From Bythopirellula polymerisocia (GTDB lineage: Bacteria; Planctomycetota; Planctomycetia; Pirellulales; Lacipirellulaceae), in NCBI RefSeq assembly GCF_007860015.1, contig NZ_SJPS01000001.1, positions 186,001 through 250,000 on the forward strand: a stretch of 64,000 nt of DNA. Reading direction: 5' to 3'. A program made the position numbers and the translations under genes. Shown one piece after another: positions 16,640 to 25,443 of this stretch (its first letter is position 1; each line of letters starts with the position of its first letter). Under the pieces are notes generated by a model. The model worked only from the letters and a program-made list of their open reading frames with translations. It was not told the origin of the DNA and ran no database searches.

Positions 16640-18502
16640 ATGGTCAACCGTAACCTTATCCGCGAATATGACATTTCTGATGAAGACTGGGACATCGCTA
16701 TCGGCGAACTGGCCGAAGATGATATCGGCTGGTTGGATGCCACCGATGTTGATGTCAACCAAATAGTCGAAGGCAAAATTATCCGCATCGACGACGAGTT
16801 CGTCCTCGTTGACGTCGGCTACAAGAGTGAGGGCACCATCGCCCGTGACGAGTGGGAAGAGGAGGAACCTCAACCCGAGATCGGCCAAGTAATTCGTGTC
16901 CTCGTCGAAGATGTTGAAGACAGTCAAAGCCCGCTTGAAGAGCGCGGCATGATCGTGCTCAGCAAACGCAAAGCTGAGAAGATCGAAAAGTGGATGAAGG
17001 TCATGGAGACCGTTCACGAAGGAGATGTCATCTCCGGCGAGGCGGTGCGAAAGATCAAAGGTGGTTTGCTGGTCGATATCGGCGTGAATGTCTTTCTGCC
17101 GGCGAGCCAAGTCGACATTCGCCGTCCGCACGACATTGGCGAATACATCGGCAAGACGATCGAGTGCATGGTACTCAAGATCGACGAGGCTCGCCGCAAT
17201 ATCGTGGTGAGCCGCCGCAGCTTGATCGAAGCCCAGCGCGAAGAGAAGAAGTCAGACCTTCTGCGCGAGTTGGAAGTTGGTCAACTTCGCAAAGGTATGG
17301 TCAAGAACATCGCCGACTTTGGAGCATTCGTCGATCTAGGTGGCATCGACGGCCTGCTACATATTACCGACATGAGTTGGGGACGAATCAATCATCCTTC
17401 AGAGATGGTCAAGATCGACGACGAACTCGAAGTTCAGATTCTCCACATCGACTACGAGAAAGAAAAGATTGCCCTAGGTCTCAAGCAGAAGAGCGCCAGC
17501 CCTTGGGAAAATGTCGCGGGCAAGTATCCCGTCAATTCTGTCATCAAGGGAACCGTGGTCAACGTGATGAGCTACGGAGCCTTCGTGAAACTCGAAGATG
17601 GCATCGAGGGTCTGGTTCATATCAGCGAAATGTCATGGACCAAGCGAATCAGCCATCCCAACGAATTGGTGAATATCGACGACGTGATCGATGTTGTGGT
17701 ATTGCGAATTGATGAGCAGAAGCAAGAAATCTCGCTCGGCATGAAGCAAACCCAGGACAACCCCTGGGAGCGCGTTGCCGACCGTTATCCAACGGATCAG
17801 TTGGTCAAAGGGAAGGTACGCAACCTTACCAATTACGGTGCCTTTATCGAGATCGAAGAAGGAATCGACGGCTTGCTGCATGTCAGCGATATGTCCTGGA
17901 CCCGCAAGATCAGCCATCCAAGCGAGGTTGTGGAGAAGGGGCAGGAAGTTGAGTGCAAGGTTCTCTCCGTCGACCAGGAACGTCGCCGGATCGCTTTGGG
18001 ACTGAAGCAAATGGACGAGGATCCCTGGGCCACGGATATTCCCAACCGCTACCAGCAGGGACAACTCGTTAATGGTAAGGTCACGAAGATCACCAATTTC
18101 GGGGTCTTCGTTGGCCTGGAAGATGGCTTGGAAGGCTTGCTGCACATCTCTGAGCTTGCCGACCATAAGGTCGAAAATCCTCAGGAAGTGGTGAACGTAG
18201 GCGACGATATCGAAGTCAAGGTGCTACGTGTCGATTCGGAAGAGCGAAAAATCGGTCTCTCGCGGAAACGAGTGGAATGGGCTGCGGAAGATGAAGCCGC
18301 TGCCGAGGCTGCTGAGGCAGAAGCCGCCAAAAGCGAGACCCCGATGGAACTTAAGGGTGGTATCGGCTCCGATTCAGGCCCGCTGTTCAAGCCTGCCTCT
18401 TCGGAAACGGAAGATGCCGAGTCGGATGACACAGCATCGACTGAGGAGCTCGACGAAGCTGACGAAGAAAACACCGTCAAAGCAGCTGAGCAGGAGAGTT
18501 AA
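16640..18502 (+). CDS. rpsA: 30S ribosomal protein S1
   Basis: Binds mRNA on the small ribosomal subunit and helps translation initiation. The 620-residue protein has six S1 domains: two divergent N-terminal ones (GKIIRIDDEFVLVDVG; VRKIKGGLLVDIG) and four canonical ones containing IADFGAFVDLGGIDGLLHIT, VMSYGAFVKLEDGIEGLVHIS, LTNYGAFIEIEEGIDGLLHVS and ITNFGVFVGLEDGLEGLLHIS. The tail from about 560 is Ala/Glu/Asp-rich and contains LKGGIGS. ATG 16640 begins MVNRNLIREYDISD; the 21 residues encoded upstream look like leader sequence. No Shine-Dalgarno sequence lies in the T-rich stretch before the ATG, as is also the case for E. coli rpsA, which relies on leader structure. It has its own promoter and a strong terminator. 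Confidence 0.95.
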   Translation: MVNRNLIREYDISDEDWDIAIGELAEDDIGWLDATDVDVNQIVEGKIIRIDDEFVLVDVGYKSEGTIARDEWEEEEPQPEIGQVIRVLVEDVEDSQSPLEERGMIVLSKRKAEKIEKWMKVMETVHEGDVISGEAVRKIKGGLLVDIGVNVFLPASQVDIRRPHDIGEYIGKTIECMVLKIDEARRNIVVSRRSLIEAQREEKKSDLLRELEVGQLRKGMVKNIADFGAFVDLGGIDGLLHITDMSWGRINHPSEMVKIDDELEVQILHIDYEKEKIALGLKQKSASPWENVAGKYPVNSVIKGTVVNVMSYGAFVKLEDGIEGLVHISEMSWTKRISHPNELVNIDDVIDVVVLRIDEQKQEISLGMKQTQDNPWERVADRYPTDQLVKGKVRNLTNYGAFIEIEEGIDGLLHVSDMSWTRKISHPSEVVEKGQEVECKVLSVDQERRRIALGLKQMDEDPWATDIPNRYQQGQLVNGKVTKITNFGVFVGLEDGLEGLLHISELADHKVENPQEVVNVGDDIEVKVLRVDSEERKIGLSRKRVEWAAEDEAAAEAAEAEAAKSETPMELKGGIGSDSGPLFKPASSETEDAESDDTASTEELDEADEENTVKAAEQES

Positions 18503-18539
18503 CCTACTGTACCTTAGCTTGAATGTTCTTTCACATATC

Positions 18540-18574
18540 GGGCACGGCGGAAACAATTCCGTCGTGCCCTTTTT
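18540..18574 (+). terminator. Rho-independent terminator of rpsA
   Basis: GGGCACGGCGGAA at 18540-18552 pairs perfectly with TTCCGTCGTGCCC at 18557-18569 around a four-base loop, followed by TTTTT. It lies 38 bases after the rpsA stop. Confidence 0.93.
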
Positions 18575-18856
18575 ATTGGTACGGTCGGTAGATTGCTTAT
18601 AACCGTCCCACTTCAACATCTTCTGTTGGTAGTGCAGGATTCTCCCAGCACTCGTCGATACTGTTAGTGCAACAGGACGTAAACCAGGCGGGTAGAAGGT
18701 CGCGGTCAGCAGTGGCTCCGGCAGCAGACTCGAACCGGTTGATAGTGGCGCCAGCACCTACCCACAGGACGGGATTGAGCCACGAGATAAACCCTCGTGT
18801 GGTCAACGTGGTATGGCGGTAAACGCCTCTCCCCCAACAACAAACGGTTCAAACTG

Positions 18857-19708
18857 ATGGCCACCTCGACCAAACCCCGTAGATCGTCCGCTGTTCAAAC
18901 CCCGCTAGAAACGTATCTCCGCGAAATCAACGAGACGGCTTTGCTGACAGCCGCCGAAGAGAAAGAACTTGCAGTGCGGATTGGGCAGGGAGATTCTCCG
19001 GCCCGCGATCGCATGGTGCGAGCCAACCTGCGATTAGTAGTAAATATCGCCCGCGGATACTCTGGCAAGGGGCTAAGCCTGCAGGACCTGATTGAAGAGG
19101 GAAATCTCGGTCTACTGCGTGCCGTCGAGGGGTTCGATCCCGCAATGGGAACTCGCTTCAGCACGTATGCGAGCTACTGGATCAAGCAGTCGATCAAGCG
19201 GGCCTTGATCAATACGGGCAAGACCATTCGCATCCCCGCTTACATGGTCGAACTCTTGTCCAAATGGCGTCGTGCGACAGCACGACTGACAGAGGAGCTG
19301 GATCGTAGCCCCACCCCCGAGGAAGTTGCCCGTGTCCTGGGGCTACCGAAGAAGAAGCTCCCAATTATCAAGAAGGCGATCAAGATCTACAACGCCACGC
19401 CTCAGACCGATCAGACGGAAGCGGGCTGGTCCTTGGGCGACACTGTGATGGACGAGCGGCAATTGAGCCCCGACGACACGCTTGTTGAAAGCGATAGTCT
19501 GCGGCATGTGATGGAAATGCTCACCACGATGGACGAGCGCGAGGCAACCGTCCTCAAGATGCGGTTTGGTCTTGAAAACTATGAGCCAAAGACCCTCAAA
19601 GAAATCGGCGAGCAACTCGGGCTTACTCGTGAACGGGTGCGGCAAATCGAAACCGAAGCCCTCAACCGCATGGCGGATAGCCTGGAAGATCCACGGGATC
19701 GGGTGTAG
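18857..19708 (+). CDS. RNA polymerase sigma factor, RpoD/SigA-like
   Basis: A 283-residue sigma-70 family factor without region 1.1. Region 1.2 appears as TPLETYLREINETALLT, region 2 as LRLVVNIARGYSGKGLSLQDLIEEGNLGL and the -10-recognition helix FSTYASYWIKQSIKRAL, region 3 from about 130 to 205, and region 4 as TLKEIGEQLGLTRERVRQIETEAL. The short length and lack of 1.1 point to a group 2 type (RpoS/SigB-like general regulator) or the short SigA paralogue common in planctomycetes; sequence alone does not decide. ATG 18857 gives the natural MATSTKPRR start; a reading from 18797 adds 20 residues. The 282 bases upstream, after the rpsA terminator, hold no gene that I can see. Confidence 0.9.
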   Translation: MATSTKPRRSSAVQTPLETYLREINETALLTAAEEKELAVRIGQGDSPARDRMVRANLRLVVNIARGYSGKGLSLQDLIEEGNLGLLRAVEGFDPAMGTRFSTYASYWIKQSIKRALINTGKTIRIPAYMVELLSKWRRATARLTEELDRSPTPEEVARVLGLPKKKLPIIKKAIKIYNATPQTDQTEAGWSLGDTVMDERQLSPDDTLVESDSLRHVMEMLTTMDEREATVLKMRFGLENYEPKTLKEIGEQLGLTRERVRQIETEALNRMADSLEDPRDRV

Positions 19709-19753
19709 TCTCTCGCAGCTTTCACGCCGCTTGAAGTAATCACCATCGGCTCT

Positions 19754-21631
19754 TTAGGATGCAGAGCTAACACTTCGAGCGGGTAATGGCGGAAGCGAAT
19801 CTTCCAACACCCCTTTTGCCTTGGGCCAGGCCAGCAAGGCCTCGGCGACCATCCACATCTGCAATAGAATAGTGGCCGTTCCGATGGAAAACAGCAAGAG
19901 ATTTCCCTGTGGCCACCAACCGCTTTCGGTATTAAACATGTTCCACAGCAAAGCCCAAAGCGGCATGATGATCATAACGATCATCGGCAGCAGCACGAAC
20001 CAGATTGGCTTATTGCGACGAGCCAGGTAGAATACTGTCACCATGAACGCCAGTCCGGCCAGCAACTGATTGGTTGCCCCAAAGAGGGGCCAGAGGTACT
20101 GTCCGCCAGTTCCATAAGGAGCAGGTGGTCCGCCAGGTGCGCTGGGCCCCCGCATGAGTGCAAGTCCGAGTGCCGATCCCACGGCAACCATCGTCGCCAC
20201 GTACTTATTGGCCAGCGACGGGATCTTGACCACGCCAGCCAACTCTTGGACCACATAGCGTTGCAGACGAGTGCCCGTGTCGAGCGTAGTGGCAGCAAAA
20301 CAGGCAACCAGCATGGCAATGATCGCGATGGCATAGCGTTGGGCGATTCCTAGTGCGCTGAGGAAATTAGCTCCCCCATCGACGAATGCGCCCACCATCT
20401 GACCCAGGCGAAAGTTGCTCCAACTTCCTGCCGAATCGTAGCGAACATGCCAAGCGTCACTACCGAGAATAGGCTTACCTGCCGAGTTTACAGCAACCTG
20501 GTAAGTGCCATCTGCCTGCCGATCATATTTTCCCATGCCGACTCCAGCACAGCAGGCCAGAATAACTAGAACAGCTAACGCACCTTCCAGCAACATCGAT
20601 CCATATCCGACCGAGAGGGCATCGTTTTCTGATGCGACCTGTTTGCTCGTCGTGCCGCTAGAGACTAAGCAGTGAAAACCACTCACAGCTCCGCACGCAA
20701 TCGTGATGAAGAGGAAGGGCCAGATCGGCGGTGCACCCACAGGGATTTCCTTGGCAATGGCCGGGGCGCTTGCCATGAGCCCCGCATGGCCCGAAAGGCC
20801 CGCCGCGAACATGCCACACAACAACAGCAACAGTGCGACTACCAACTGCAGGCTGTTGATGTAGTCACGGGGTTGCAACAGTAGCCACACAGGAAGCACC
20901 GAGGCAAAGAAACAATAGACAAACAATATCGCTGTCCACACTACAGTAGGATTTCCCAAAAGCGAGTGAGTAGTGACTTCAGGAAGCCACTGCTGCAAGT
21001 TGATGGGGAGTGAATCGGCACCGAACACGACCCCTAAGTAAAGTAGAACTAATGCTCCTAGCGAAGGGATCAGCAAGTTCCCGCCATGCCTACAACACCA
21101 CAGGCCAATTGCCACGGCCAGCGGCAACGAAAGCCAAACACTCAGTACCGACTGCGGATAGATCGAAAATATTGAGGCAATCACTTGCCCGAAGACGGCC
21201 AGCACGACGGTTAATGCGAAAAACAGAATCAGCAGAAAAATCACACTGGCGCGAGGTGAGATCAGGCGGCCAGCAATCTCGCCGACAGTTTGGCCTCGAT
21301 TACGCAGACTGACCATCAACGCTCCAAAATCGTGGACCGCCCCAATGAAGATCGAGCCGAAGACGACCCACAACAGTGCCGGGAGCCAGCCCCAGAAAAC
21401 GGCAATCGCGGGTCCCACGATCGGTCCCGTGCCAGCGATGCTAGTGAAATGATGGCCGAAAATCACACTGCGGCGGGTCGGCACGAAATCAACGTCGTCG
21501 CGGAGTTCATGACTGGGGACCACCGCCTGGGGATCAACGTTAAACACCTTCCGGGCCAGCCAGCGGCCGTACGTGTTGTAGGCAATGATAAATCCCAGGA
21601 AGGAACCGAGGGCAACGAGCAATGTATCCAT
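19754..21631 (-). CDS. cstA: Carbon starvation protein CstA, peptide/pyruvate transporter
   Basis: A 625-residue inner-membrane protein with about 16-18 hydrophobic helices. CstA hallmarks are the N-terminal YNTYGRWLARKVF, TRRSVIFGHHFTSIAGTGPIVGPAIAVFWGW, the VHDFGALMVSLRNRG loop, FHCLVSSGTTSKQV and the LWPLFGATNQLLAGLAF segment. Members carry peptides or pyruvate and are induced by carbon limitation in enterobacteria; the substrate here is not visible. It is convergent with the sigma factor gene, whose stop lies 45 bases away, and its start ATG 21631 faces the trxB promoter region, so the 217-base gap between them holds divergent promoters. Confidence 0.93.
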   Translation of the reverse strand: MDTLLVALGSFLGFIIAYNTYGRWLARKVFNVDPQAVVPSHELRDDVDFVPTRRSVIFGHHFTSIAGTGPIVGPAIAVFWGWLPALLWVVFGSIFIGAVHDFGALMVSLRNRGQTVGEIAGRLISPRASVIFLLILFFALTVVLAVFGQVIASIFSIYPQSVLSVWLSLPLAVAIGLWCCRHGGNLLIPSLGALVLLYLGVVFGADSLPINLQQWLPEVTTHSLLGNPTVVWTAILFVYCFFASVLPVWLLLQPRDYINSLQLVVALLLLLCGMFAAGLSGHAGLMASAPAIAKEIPVGAPPIWPFLFITIACGAVSGFHCLVSSGTTSKQVASENDALSVGYGSMLLEGALAVLVILACCAGVGMGKYDRQADGTYQVAVNSAGKPILGSDAWHVRYDSAGSWSNFRLGQMVGAFVDGGANFLSALGIAQRYAIAIIAMLVACFAATTLDTGTRLQRYVVQELAGVVKIPSLANKYVATMVAVGSALGLALMRGPSAPGGPPAPYGTGGQYLWPLFGATNQLLAGLAFMVTVFYLARRNKPIWFVLLPMIVMIIMPLWALLWNMFNTESGWWPQGNLLLFSIGTATILLQMWMVAEALLAWPKAKGVLEDSLPPLPARSVSSAS

Positions 21632-21754
21632 GGAAAATTCACGGTAATGATGGCGGATTAGGAGTAGTCAAAAGATGCAAGAAAGCGAGTCTTCTTGAAA
21701 CAATGATACCACTCTCTGCCGGAGGGAGAAACACGAACGCCCGATGAAGATTGG

Positions 21755-21783
21755 TTTACGGCTCCGAGCGAGAGAACTATAAT
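21755..21783 (+). promoter_or_regulatory. Probable promoter of trxB
   Basis: TATAAT at 21778-21783 is a perfect -10 box. TTTACG at 21755-21760 stands 17 bases upstream and matches the -35 consensus at four of six positions. The leader to the trxB GTG would be about 60 bases. Confidence 0.55.
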
Positions 21784-21848
21784 CGCCGCATTGCTGAGGA
21801 TTCCGCATTTGGCGGGAAAGCCTGTCATCTCATTAAAGGAGGGCACTC

Positions 21849-22895
21849 GTGCCAGAAAAAGTAGTCATCGTGGGAAGCGGCCCAGCCGGTTTCACGGCAG
21901 CCATCTATGCCTCTCGCGCAAGTTTGGAGCCGCTGCTCTTTGAAGGAGCTATCACCGAAGAGAACCGTCTCGACGGAACGCTCCCCTTGGGACAGTTGGC
22001 TCTCACGACAGAAGTGGAAAACTACCCTGGCTTCCCAGCTGGCGACCTCAGTGCCTACTTGAAGTCGTCGTTACCTGAGGAGCATCAGTGGCTGGTCGAC
22101 ATGCATCAAAAGGAAGGCTGCTCCGGCCCCGAGTTGATGCACTTGATGCGCAGGCAGGCAGAAAACTTTGGCACTCGAATTGTCACCGACGACATCACGG
22201 AAGTTGACTTCAGCGGCCAACCCTTCCGACTCAAATCGCTTTCGGGCCAGGAAGTCGAGGCCCATGCTGTTATCATGGCTACCGGTGCCAAGGCTAACTA
22301 TCTGGGATTGCCATCGGAAGAGAAGTTTAAGAACCGCGGCGTGAGTGCTTGTGCTGTGTGCGACGGGGCGCTTCCGCGTTTCCGCAATAAGCCGTTAGTT
22401 GTCGTTGGCGGCGGGGATTCGGCTGTGGAAGAGTCCGACTATCTTTCCAAGTTTGCTAGTGTTGTGCACTTGGTCCACCGCCGTGATGAGCTGCGGGCGT
22501 CAAAGATCATGGCCGAACGGGCCATGGAGAATCCCAAGATCGATCTCGTGTGGAATAACGAAGTCGAAGAAATCTTGGGTGACGATAAGAATGGTGTCAC
22601 CGGAGTGCGACTCAAATCAACAGTCGACGGCAGTCAAAGTGAAAAGGAAGTCGGTGGTGTGTTCATGGCGATCGGCCATACGCCCAATACAAAGTTCTTG
22701 GAAGGCAAACTCGAAATGACCACCAAGAAATACCTGAAATGGACCGTTCCCTTCCGCACAAACACAAGTGTTGATGGTGTCTTCGCCGCGGGGGACGTGG
22801 CCGACGACTACTATCGCCAAGCCGTTACCGCCGCCGGAACCGGTTGCATGTCGGCCTTGGACGCAGAGCGTTGGTTGGCAGCGAAAGGGCTGTGA
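21849..22895 (+). CDS. trxB: Thioredoxin reductase
   Basis: A FAD enzyme that uses NADPH to reduce thioredoxin. The 348-residue protein shows the FAD-binding [16 protein letters not shown], the redox pair CAVC in [11 protein letters not shown], the NADPH-binding [15 protein letters not shown] and the C-terminal [23 protein letters not shown]. It is about 30 residues longer than E. coli TrxB because of an insertion after NYPGFP, at about 62-100 (including [15 protein letters not shown]). The start is GTG 21849, preceded by an almost perfect AAAGGAGG ribosome-binding site, which settles it. asnS follows 24 bases later and is probably in the same transcript. It may support the Bcp peroxiredoxin at 13288. 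Confidence 0.94.
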   Translation: MPEKVVIVGSGPAGFTAAIYASRASLEPLLFEGAITEENRLDGTLPLGQLALTTEVENYPGFPAGDLSAYLKSSLPEEHQWLVDMHQKEGCSGPELMHLMRRQAENFGTRIVTDDITEVDFSGQPFRLKSLSGQEVEAHAVIMATGAKANYLGLPSEEKFKNRGVSACAVCDGALPRFRNKPLVVVGGGDSAVEESDYLSKFASVVHLVHRRDELRASKIMAERAMENPKIDLVWNNEVEEILGDDKNGVTGVRLKSTVDGSQSEKEVGGVFMAIGHTPNTKFLEGKLEMTTKKYLKWTVPFRTNTSVDGVFAAGDVADDYYRQAVTAAGTGCMSALDAERWLAAKGL

Positions 22896-22919
22896 CCTTT
22901 TACTTACAAGGAAGTTGCA

Positions 22920-24326
22920 ATGCAAAAACTCTCCGTCCGTAAGGCAAGGCAGGCCAACGTGATTGGCCAACCGGCCCTGCTGCAGGGTTGGATTCGAACT
23001 CGCCGAGATAGCAAGGGAGGGTTCAGCTTCCTGGAACTCAACGATGGCAGTTGCTTGGCTAATATCCAGGTGGTGGCGGATGGTGATCTCCCGAATTACG
23101 AGTCGGAGATAAAGCATCTTTCTGCGGGTTGCAGTGTTTCAGTGCGTGGTGAGATCAAGGCCTCGGGCGGAAAAGGTCAAGCAACTGAGTTACATGCAGC
23201 TGAGGTGACCGTCCACGGGTGGGCCGATCCCGAAGAGTTTCCACTCCAAAAAAAGCGTCACTCAATGGAAAAGCTCCGTGAGTGGGCACATCTGCGTCCC
23301 CGCACAAATACTTTCGGTGCCGTGATGCGTGTACGCAATCGTATCTGTCGTTCGATCCACGATTTCTTTCAAGAAGACGGCTTTCTCTATATCCACACCC
23401 CCATCATCACGGCGAGCGATTGCGAAGGGGCAGGTGAGATGTTTCGCGTCACCACGATCGACCCGGAGAATGTTCCGCGCAATTCCGAGGGAGCGGTCGA
23501 CTTCGAGCAGGACTTTTTTGATCGTCCCGCTTACCTGACAGTGTCGGGTCAGCTAGAAGGCGAAATCTACGCCACCGCACTTGGGAAAATTTACACATTC
23601 GGCCCCACGTTCCGTGCAGAAAACTCTAACACCTCCCGGCATCTGGCCGAGTTCTGGATGGTGGAACCCGAAGCGGCATTCTTTGAGCTCACTGACAATA
23701 TGGATCTTGCCGAGCGATTCTTAAAGCGGATCGTCGCTGATGTACTCACTGAATGTGAAGAAGACATGCAGTTTTTTCACGAGCGGATTGATAATACGGT
23801 CATGGAGAGTTTGCAGACCATTGCAGAACGTCAATTCGAGCGACTTAGCTACACCGAGGCAATTGAGATACTGATCAATTCCGGCGAGAAGTTTGAATTC
23901 CCGATTGCTTGGGGGGCCGACCTTCAGGCCGAACACGAACGGTTTCTCACCGAAAAACATCTCAAAGCACCGGTTATTCTGTACAACTACCCGGCAGCTA
24001 TCAAACCGTTTTACATGAAAGTCAACGAAGGAGAGGCTGATGATCGTCGCACCGTGCGAGCGATGGATGTTCTGGTGCCACGCGTCGGCGAAATCATTGG
24101 AGGGAGCCAACGTGAAGATTCGCTCGACGTACTGACCGCCCGCATGGAAGAGCAGGGGCTTAATCCGGCCGACTACTGGTGGTATTTAGACCTGCGAAAA
24201 TTCGGCACCGTGCCACACTCCGGCTTCGGCCTAGGCCTGGAGCGTATGGTGCAAGCAGTAACCGGCATGGCTAACATCCGCGACGTGATTCCGTTTCCGC
24301 GCACGCCGGGGAATGCGGAGTTTTGA
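22920..24326 (+). CDS. asnS: Asparaginyl-tRNA synthetase
   Basis: Class II synthetase charging tRNA-Asn, 468 residues as usual. An OB-fold anticodon domain lies at about 15-105 ([25 protein letters not shown]). Class II motif 2 is [21 protein letters not shown] and motif 3 is [15 protein letters not shown]. An insertion near 185 ([23 protein letters not shown]) is typical of bacterial AsnRS. The C-terminal [12 protein letters not shown] is the conserved AsnRS end. The last 48 bases plus one following base are duplicated imperfectly at 25350-25398, on the far side of the toxin-antitoxin genes. It follows trxB closely. Confidence 0.96.
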   Translation: MQKLSVRKARQANVIGQPALLQGWIRTRRDSKGGFSFLELNDGSCLANIQVVADGDLPNYESEIKHLSAGCSVSVRGEIKASGGKGQATELHAAEVTVHGWADPEEFPLQKKRHSMEKLREWAHLRPRTNTFGAVMRVRNRICRSIHDFFQEDGFLYIHTPIITASDCEGAGEMFRVTTIDPENVPRNSEGAVDFEQDFFDRPAYLTVSGQLEGEIYATALGKIYTFGPTFRAENSNTSRHLAEFWMVEPEAAFFELTDNMDLAERFLKRIVADVLTECEEDMQFFHERIDNTVMESLQTIAERQFERLSYTEAIEILINSGEKFEFPIAWGADLQAEHERFLTEKHLKAPVILYNYPAAIKPFYMKVNEGEADDRRTVRAMDVLVPRVGEIIGGSQREDSLDVLTARMEEQGLNPADYWWYLDLRKFGTVPHSGFGLGLERMVQAVTGMANIRDVIPFPRTPGNAEF

Positions 24327-24327
24327 G
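24279..24327 (+). repeat. asnS 3' end copy, left member of a direct repeat
   Basis: This 49-base segment ends the asnS reading frame and recurs at 25350-25398 in the same orientation with 42 of 49 bases equal by hand alignment; the last 19 bases (GGGAATGCGGAGTTTTGAG) are identical. The layout resembles an attachment site left by site-specific integration into a gene end, but no integrase is seen. Confidence 0.6.
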
Positions 24328-24333
24328 TTGAAA

Positions 24334-24378
24334 TCGACTTTTCTTGACTTGCACACTATAATTAGACATATTGTCTAA
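24334..24378 (+). promoter_or_regulatory. Promoter and palindromic operator of higBA
   Basis: TCGACT at 24334-24339, a 17-base spacer and a perfect TATAAT at 24357-24362 form the promoter. The perfect palindrome TTAGACA-TAT-TGTCTAA occupies 24362-24378, shares its first base with the -10 box and ends directly before the GTG start of higB. Binding of the HTH antitoxin here would cover the transcription start and the translation start region. Confidence 0.75.
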
Positions 24379-24681
24379 GTGAGAGTCATTAGCCTCAAAC
24401 TATTGCGAGAGTTTTGGGAACAACATCCTGATGCCGAGATGCCGTTGCGACATTGGTATCGTATTTCGCTCAATGCTCGCTGGCGTGCTTTACACGATGT
24501 TCGACAAGATTTTCCTCATGCCGACGGAGTCCGAACACCCTCTGGGGATACAGTGACTGTCTTTAACATCGGAGGAAATAAATATCGCTTGATTGTTCGG
24601 ATTCGATACGACTTTCAATTGGTAAACGTCCGGGCGGTGTTGACTCACGACCTGTATGATGAAGACAAATGGAAAGAGTAG
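24379..24681 (+). CDS. higB: Type II toxin of the HigB family, mRNA interferase
   Basis: A 100-residue RelE-fold toxin of the HigB group, which cleaves mRNA on the ribosome until neutralised by HigA. Family features are the N-terminal LREFWEQHPDAEMPLRHWYR, the WRALHDVRQDFPHAD segment and the closing FNIGGNKYRLIVRIRY...VRAVLTHDLYDEDKW, in which the basic residues (Lys, Arg) and the terminal HDxYD are typical. The start is GTG 24379, immediately after the operator palindrome, leaving a very short leader. The antitoxin gene begins five bases after its stop, so the order is toxin first, as usual for higBA. Confidence 0.9.
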   Translation: MRVISLKLLREFWEQHPDAEMPLRHWYRISLNARWRALHDVRQDFPHADGVRTPSGDTVTVFNIGGNKYRLIVRIRYDFQLVNVRAVLTHDLYDEDKWKE

Positions 24682-24685
24682 TTCA

Positions 24686-25114
24686 ATGGCACTGACAAAG
24701 AAAAAGTCGCAGAAGAAACTACCCGCTCGGTTTAGCGAGTTGGTGGCTGTCCTTCCTCCACGTGCGGTTCAAGATGAAGAACATCATGACGAGATGATCG
24801 AAATGATTGATCGGTTGACGACAATTGGTCGGCTGACCAAAGATCAGAAGCAGTATTTGGAGACGTTAGTTCAATTAGTGCAAGCCTATGAGACGACACA
24901 CCATCAAATTGATGTTTCCGACATTAGTGGAGTTGATTCTCTCCGACATTTGCTTGAGCAAAACGACATGAATGCTTCAGACTTGGCACGACTACTTGGT
25001 GTGCATGTTAGCTTAGGTTCTAAAATTCTCAACGAAGATCGTTCGCTAACGGTTGAGCATCTACGGAAGCTATCAGCCAGGTTCCGCGTAAGTCCTGTAC
25101 TCTTCATCGACTGA
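24686..25114 (+). CDS. higA: HigA-type antitoxin with HTH domain
   Basis: A 142-residue antitoxin. The N-terminal part is basic and then acidic/helical (about 15-75) and probably wraps the toxin. The C-terminal XRE-type helix-turn-helix reads LLEQNDMNASDLARLLGVHVSLGSKILNEDRSLTVEHLRKLSARFRVSP (about 92-139), which would bind the palindrome upstream of higB. ATG 24686 gives MALTKKKSQ; an upstream in-frame ATG at 24656 overlaps higB and adds ten residues, so it is less likely. No further gene of the module follows. Shortly after its stop, 25120-25131 repeats the 12 bases AACATCCGCGAC found near the asnS 3' end. Confidence 0.88.
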   Translation: MALTKKKSQKKLPARFSELVAVLPPRAVQDEEHHDEMIEMIDRLTTIGRLTKDQKQYLETLVQLVQAYETTHHQIDVSDISGVDSLRHLLEQNDMNASDLARLLGVHVSLGSKILNEDRSLTVEHLRKLSARFRVSPVLFID

Positions 25115-25202
25115 AGACCAACATCCGCGACTGCCCTTGTTTCGCCCTGTATCCCGCCACGCTTGCCGAAAGGTGAAGGTCCTGTATGGCCTAACATGCC
25201 AA

Positions 25203-25361
25203 TCAGTTCTCGCGGAGGAGTTTTCGTCGCAGTAACGCGAGGATTGCAAGTCCCCAGGTGGTGAGCAGGCCCGCGTTAGGTTTGGGGAAGGCTTGGAACT
25301 CGGAGGTTGCGTAGTCATCGCCATACGCGACCTTCCAGATAGAGAGGTCCGCGGCTTGATT
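25203..25361 (-). pseudogene. Remnant C-terminus of a dockerin/PEP-CTERM protein
   Basis: On the minus strand this segment reads ADLSIWKVAYGDDYATSEFQ, then AFPKPNAGLLTTWGLAILAL and LRRKLLREN before a TGA at 25203. That is the tail of a type I dockerin repeat followed by a PEP-CTERM-like sorting signal (here PKP instead of PEP), hydrophobic helix and basic end. Upstream of it the frame enters the duplicated asnS 3' end, with no start codon or body of a protein. It is a cut-off gene end, unlike anything needed by the toxin-antitoxin module, and overlaps the right copy of the repeat by about ten bases. Confidence 0.65.
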
Positions 25362-25398
25362 CGGCTCCCGCGCACGGCAGGGAATGCGGAGTTTTGAG
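25350..25398 (+). repeat. asnS 3' end copy, right member of a direct repeat
   Basis: Matches 24279-24327. Read in the asnS frame it still gives IRLPRTAGNAEF and a TGA, against [12 protein letters not shown] in the intact gene, so it looks like a genuine gene end that diverged rather than a chance match. The distance between copies is 1071 bases and encloses higB, higA and the PEP-CTERM remnant. Confidence 0.6.
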
Positions 25399-25443
25399 AG
25401 AAGTTGGAAGAGTCTATTCTTGATGACTCACTTCAAACATTAG

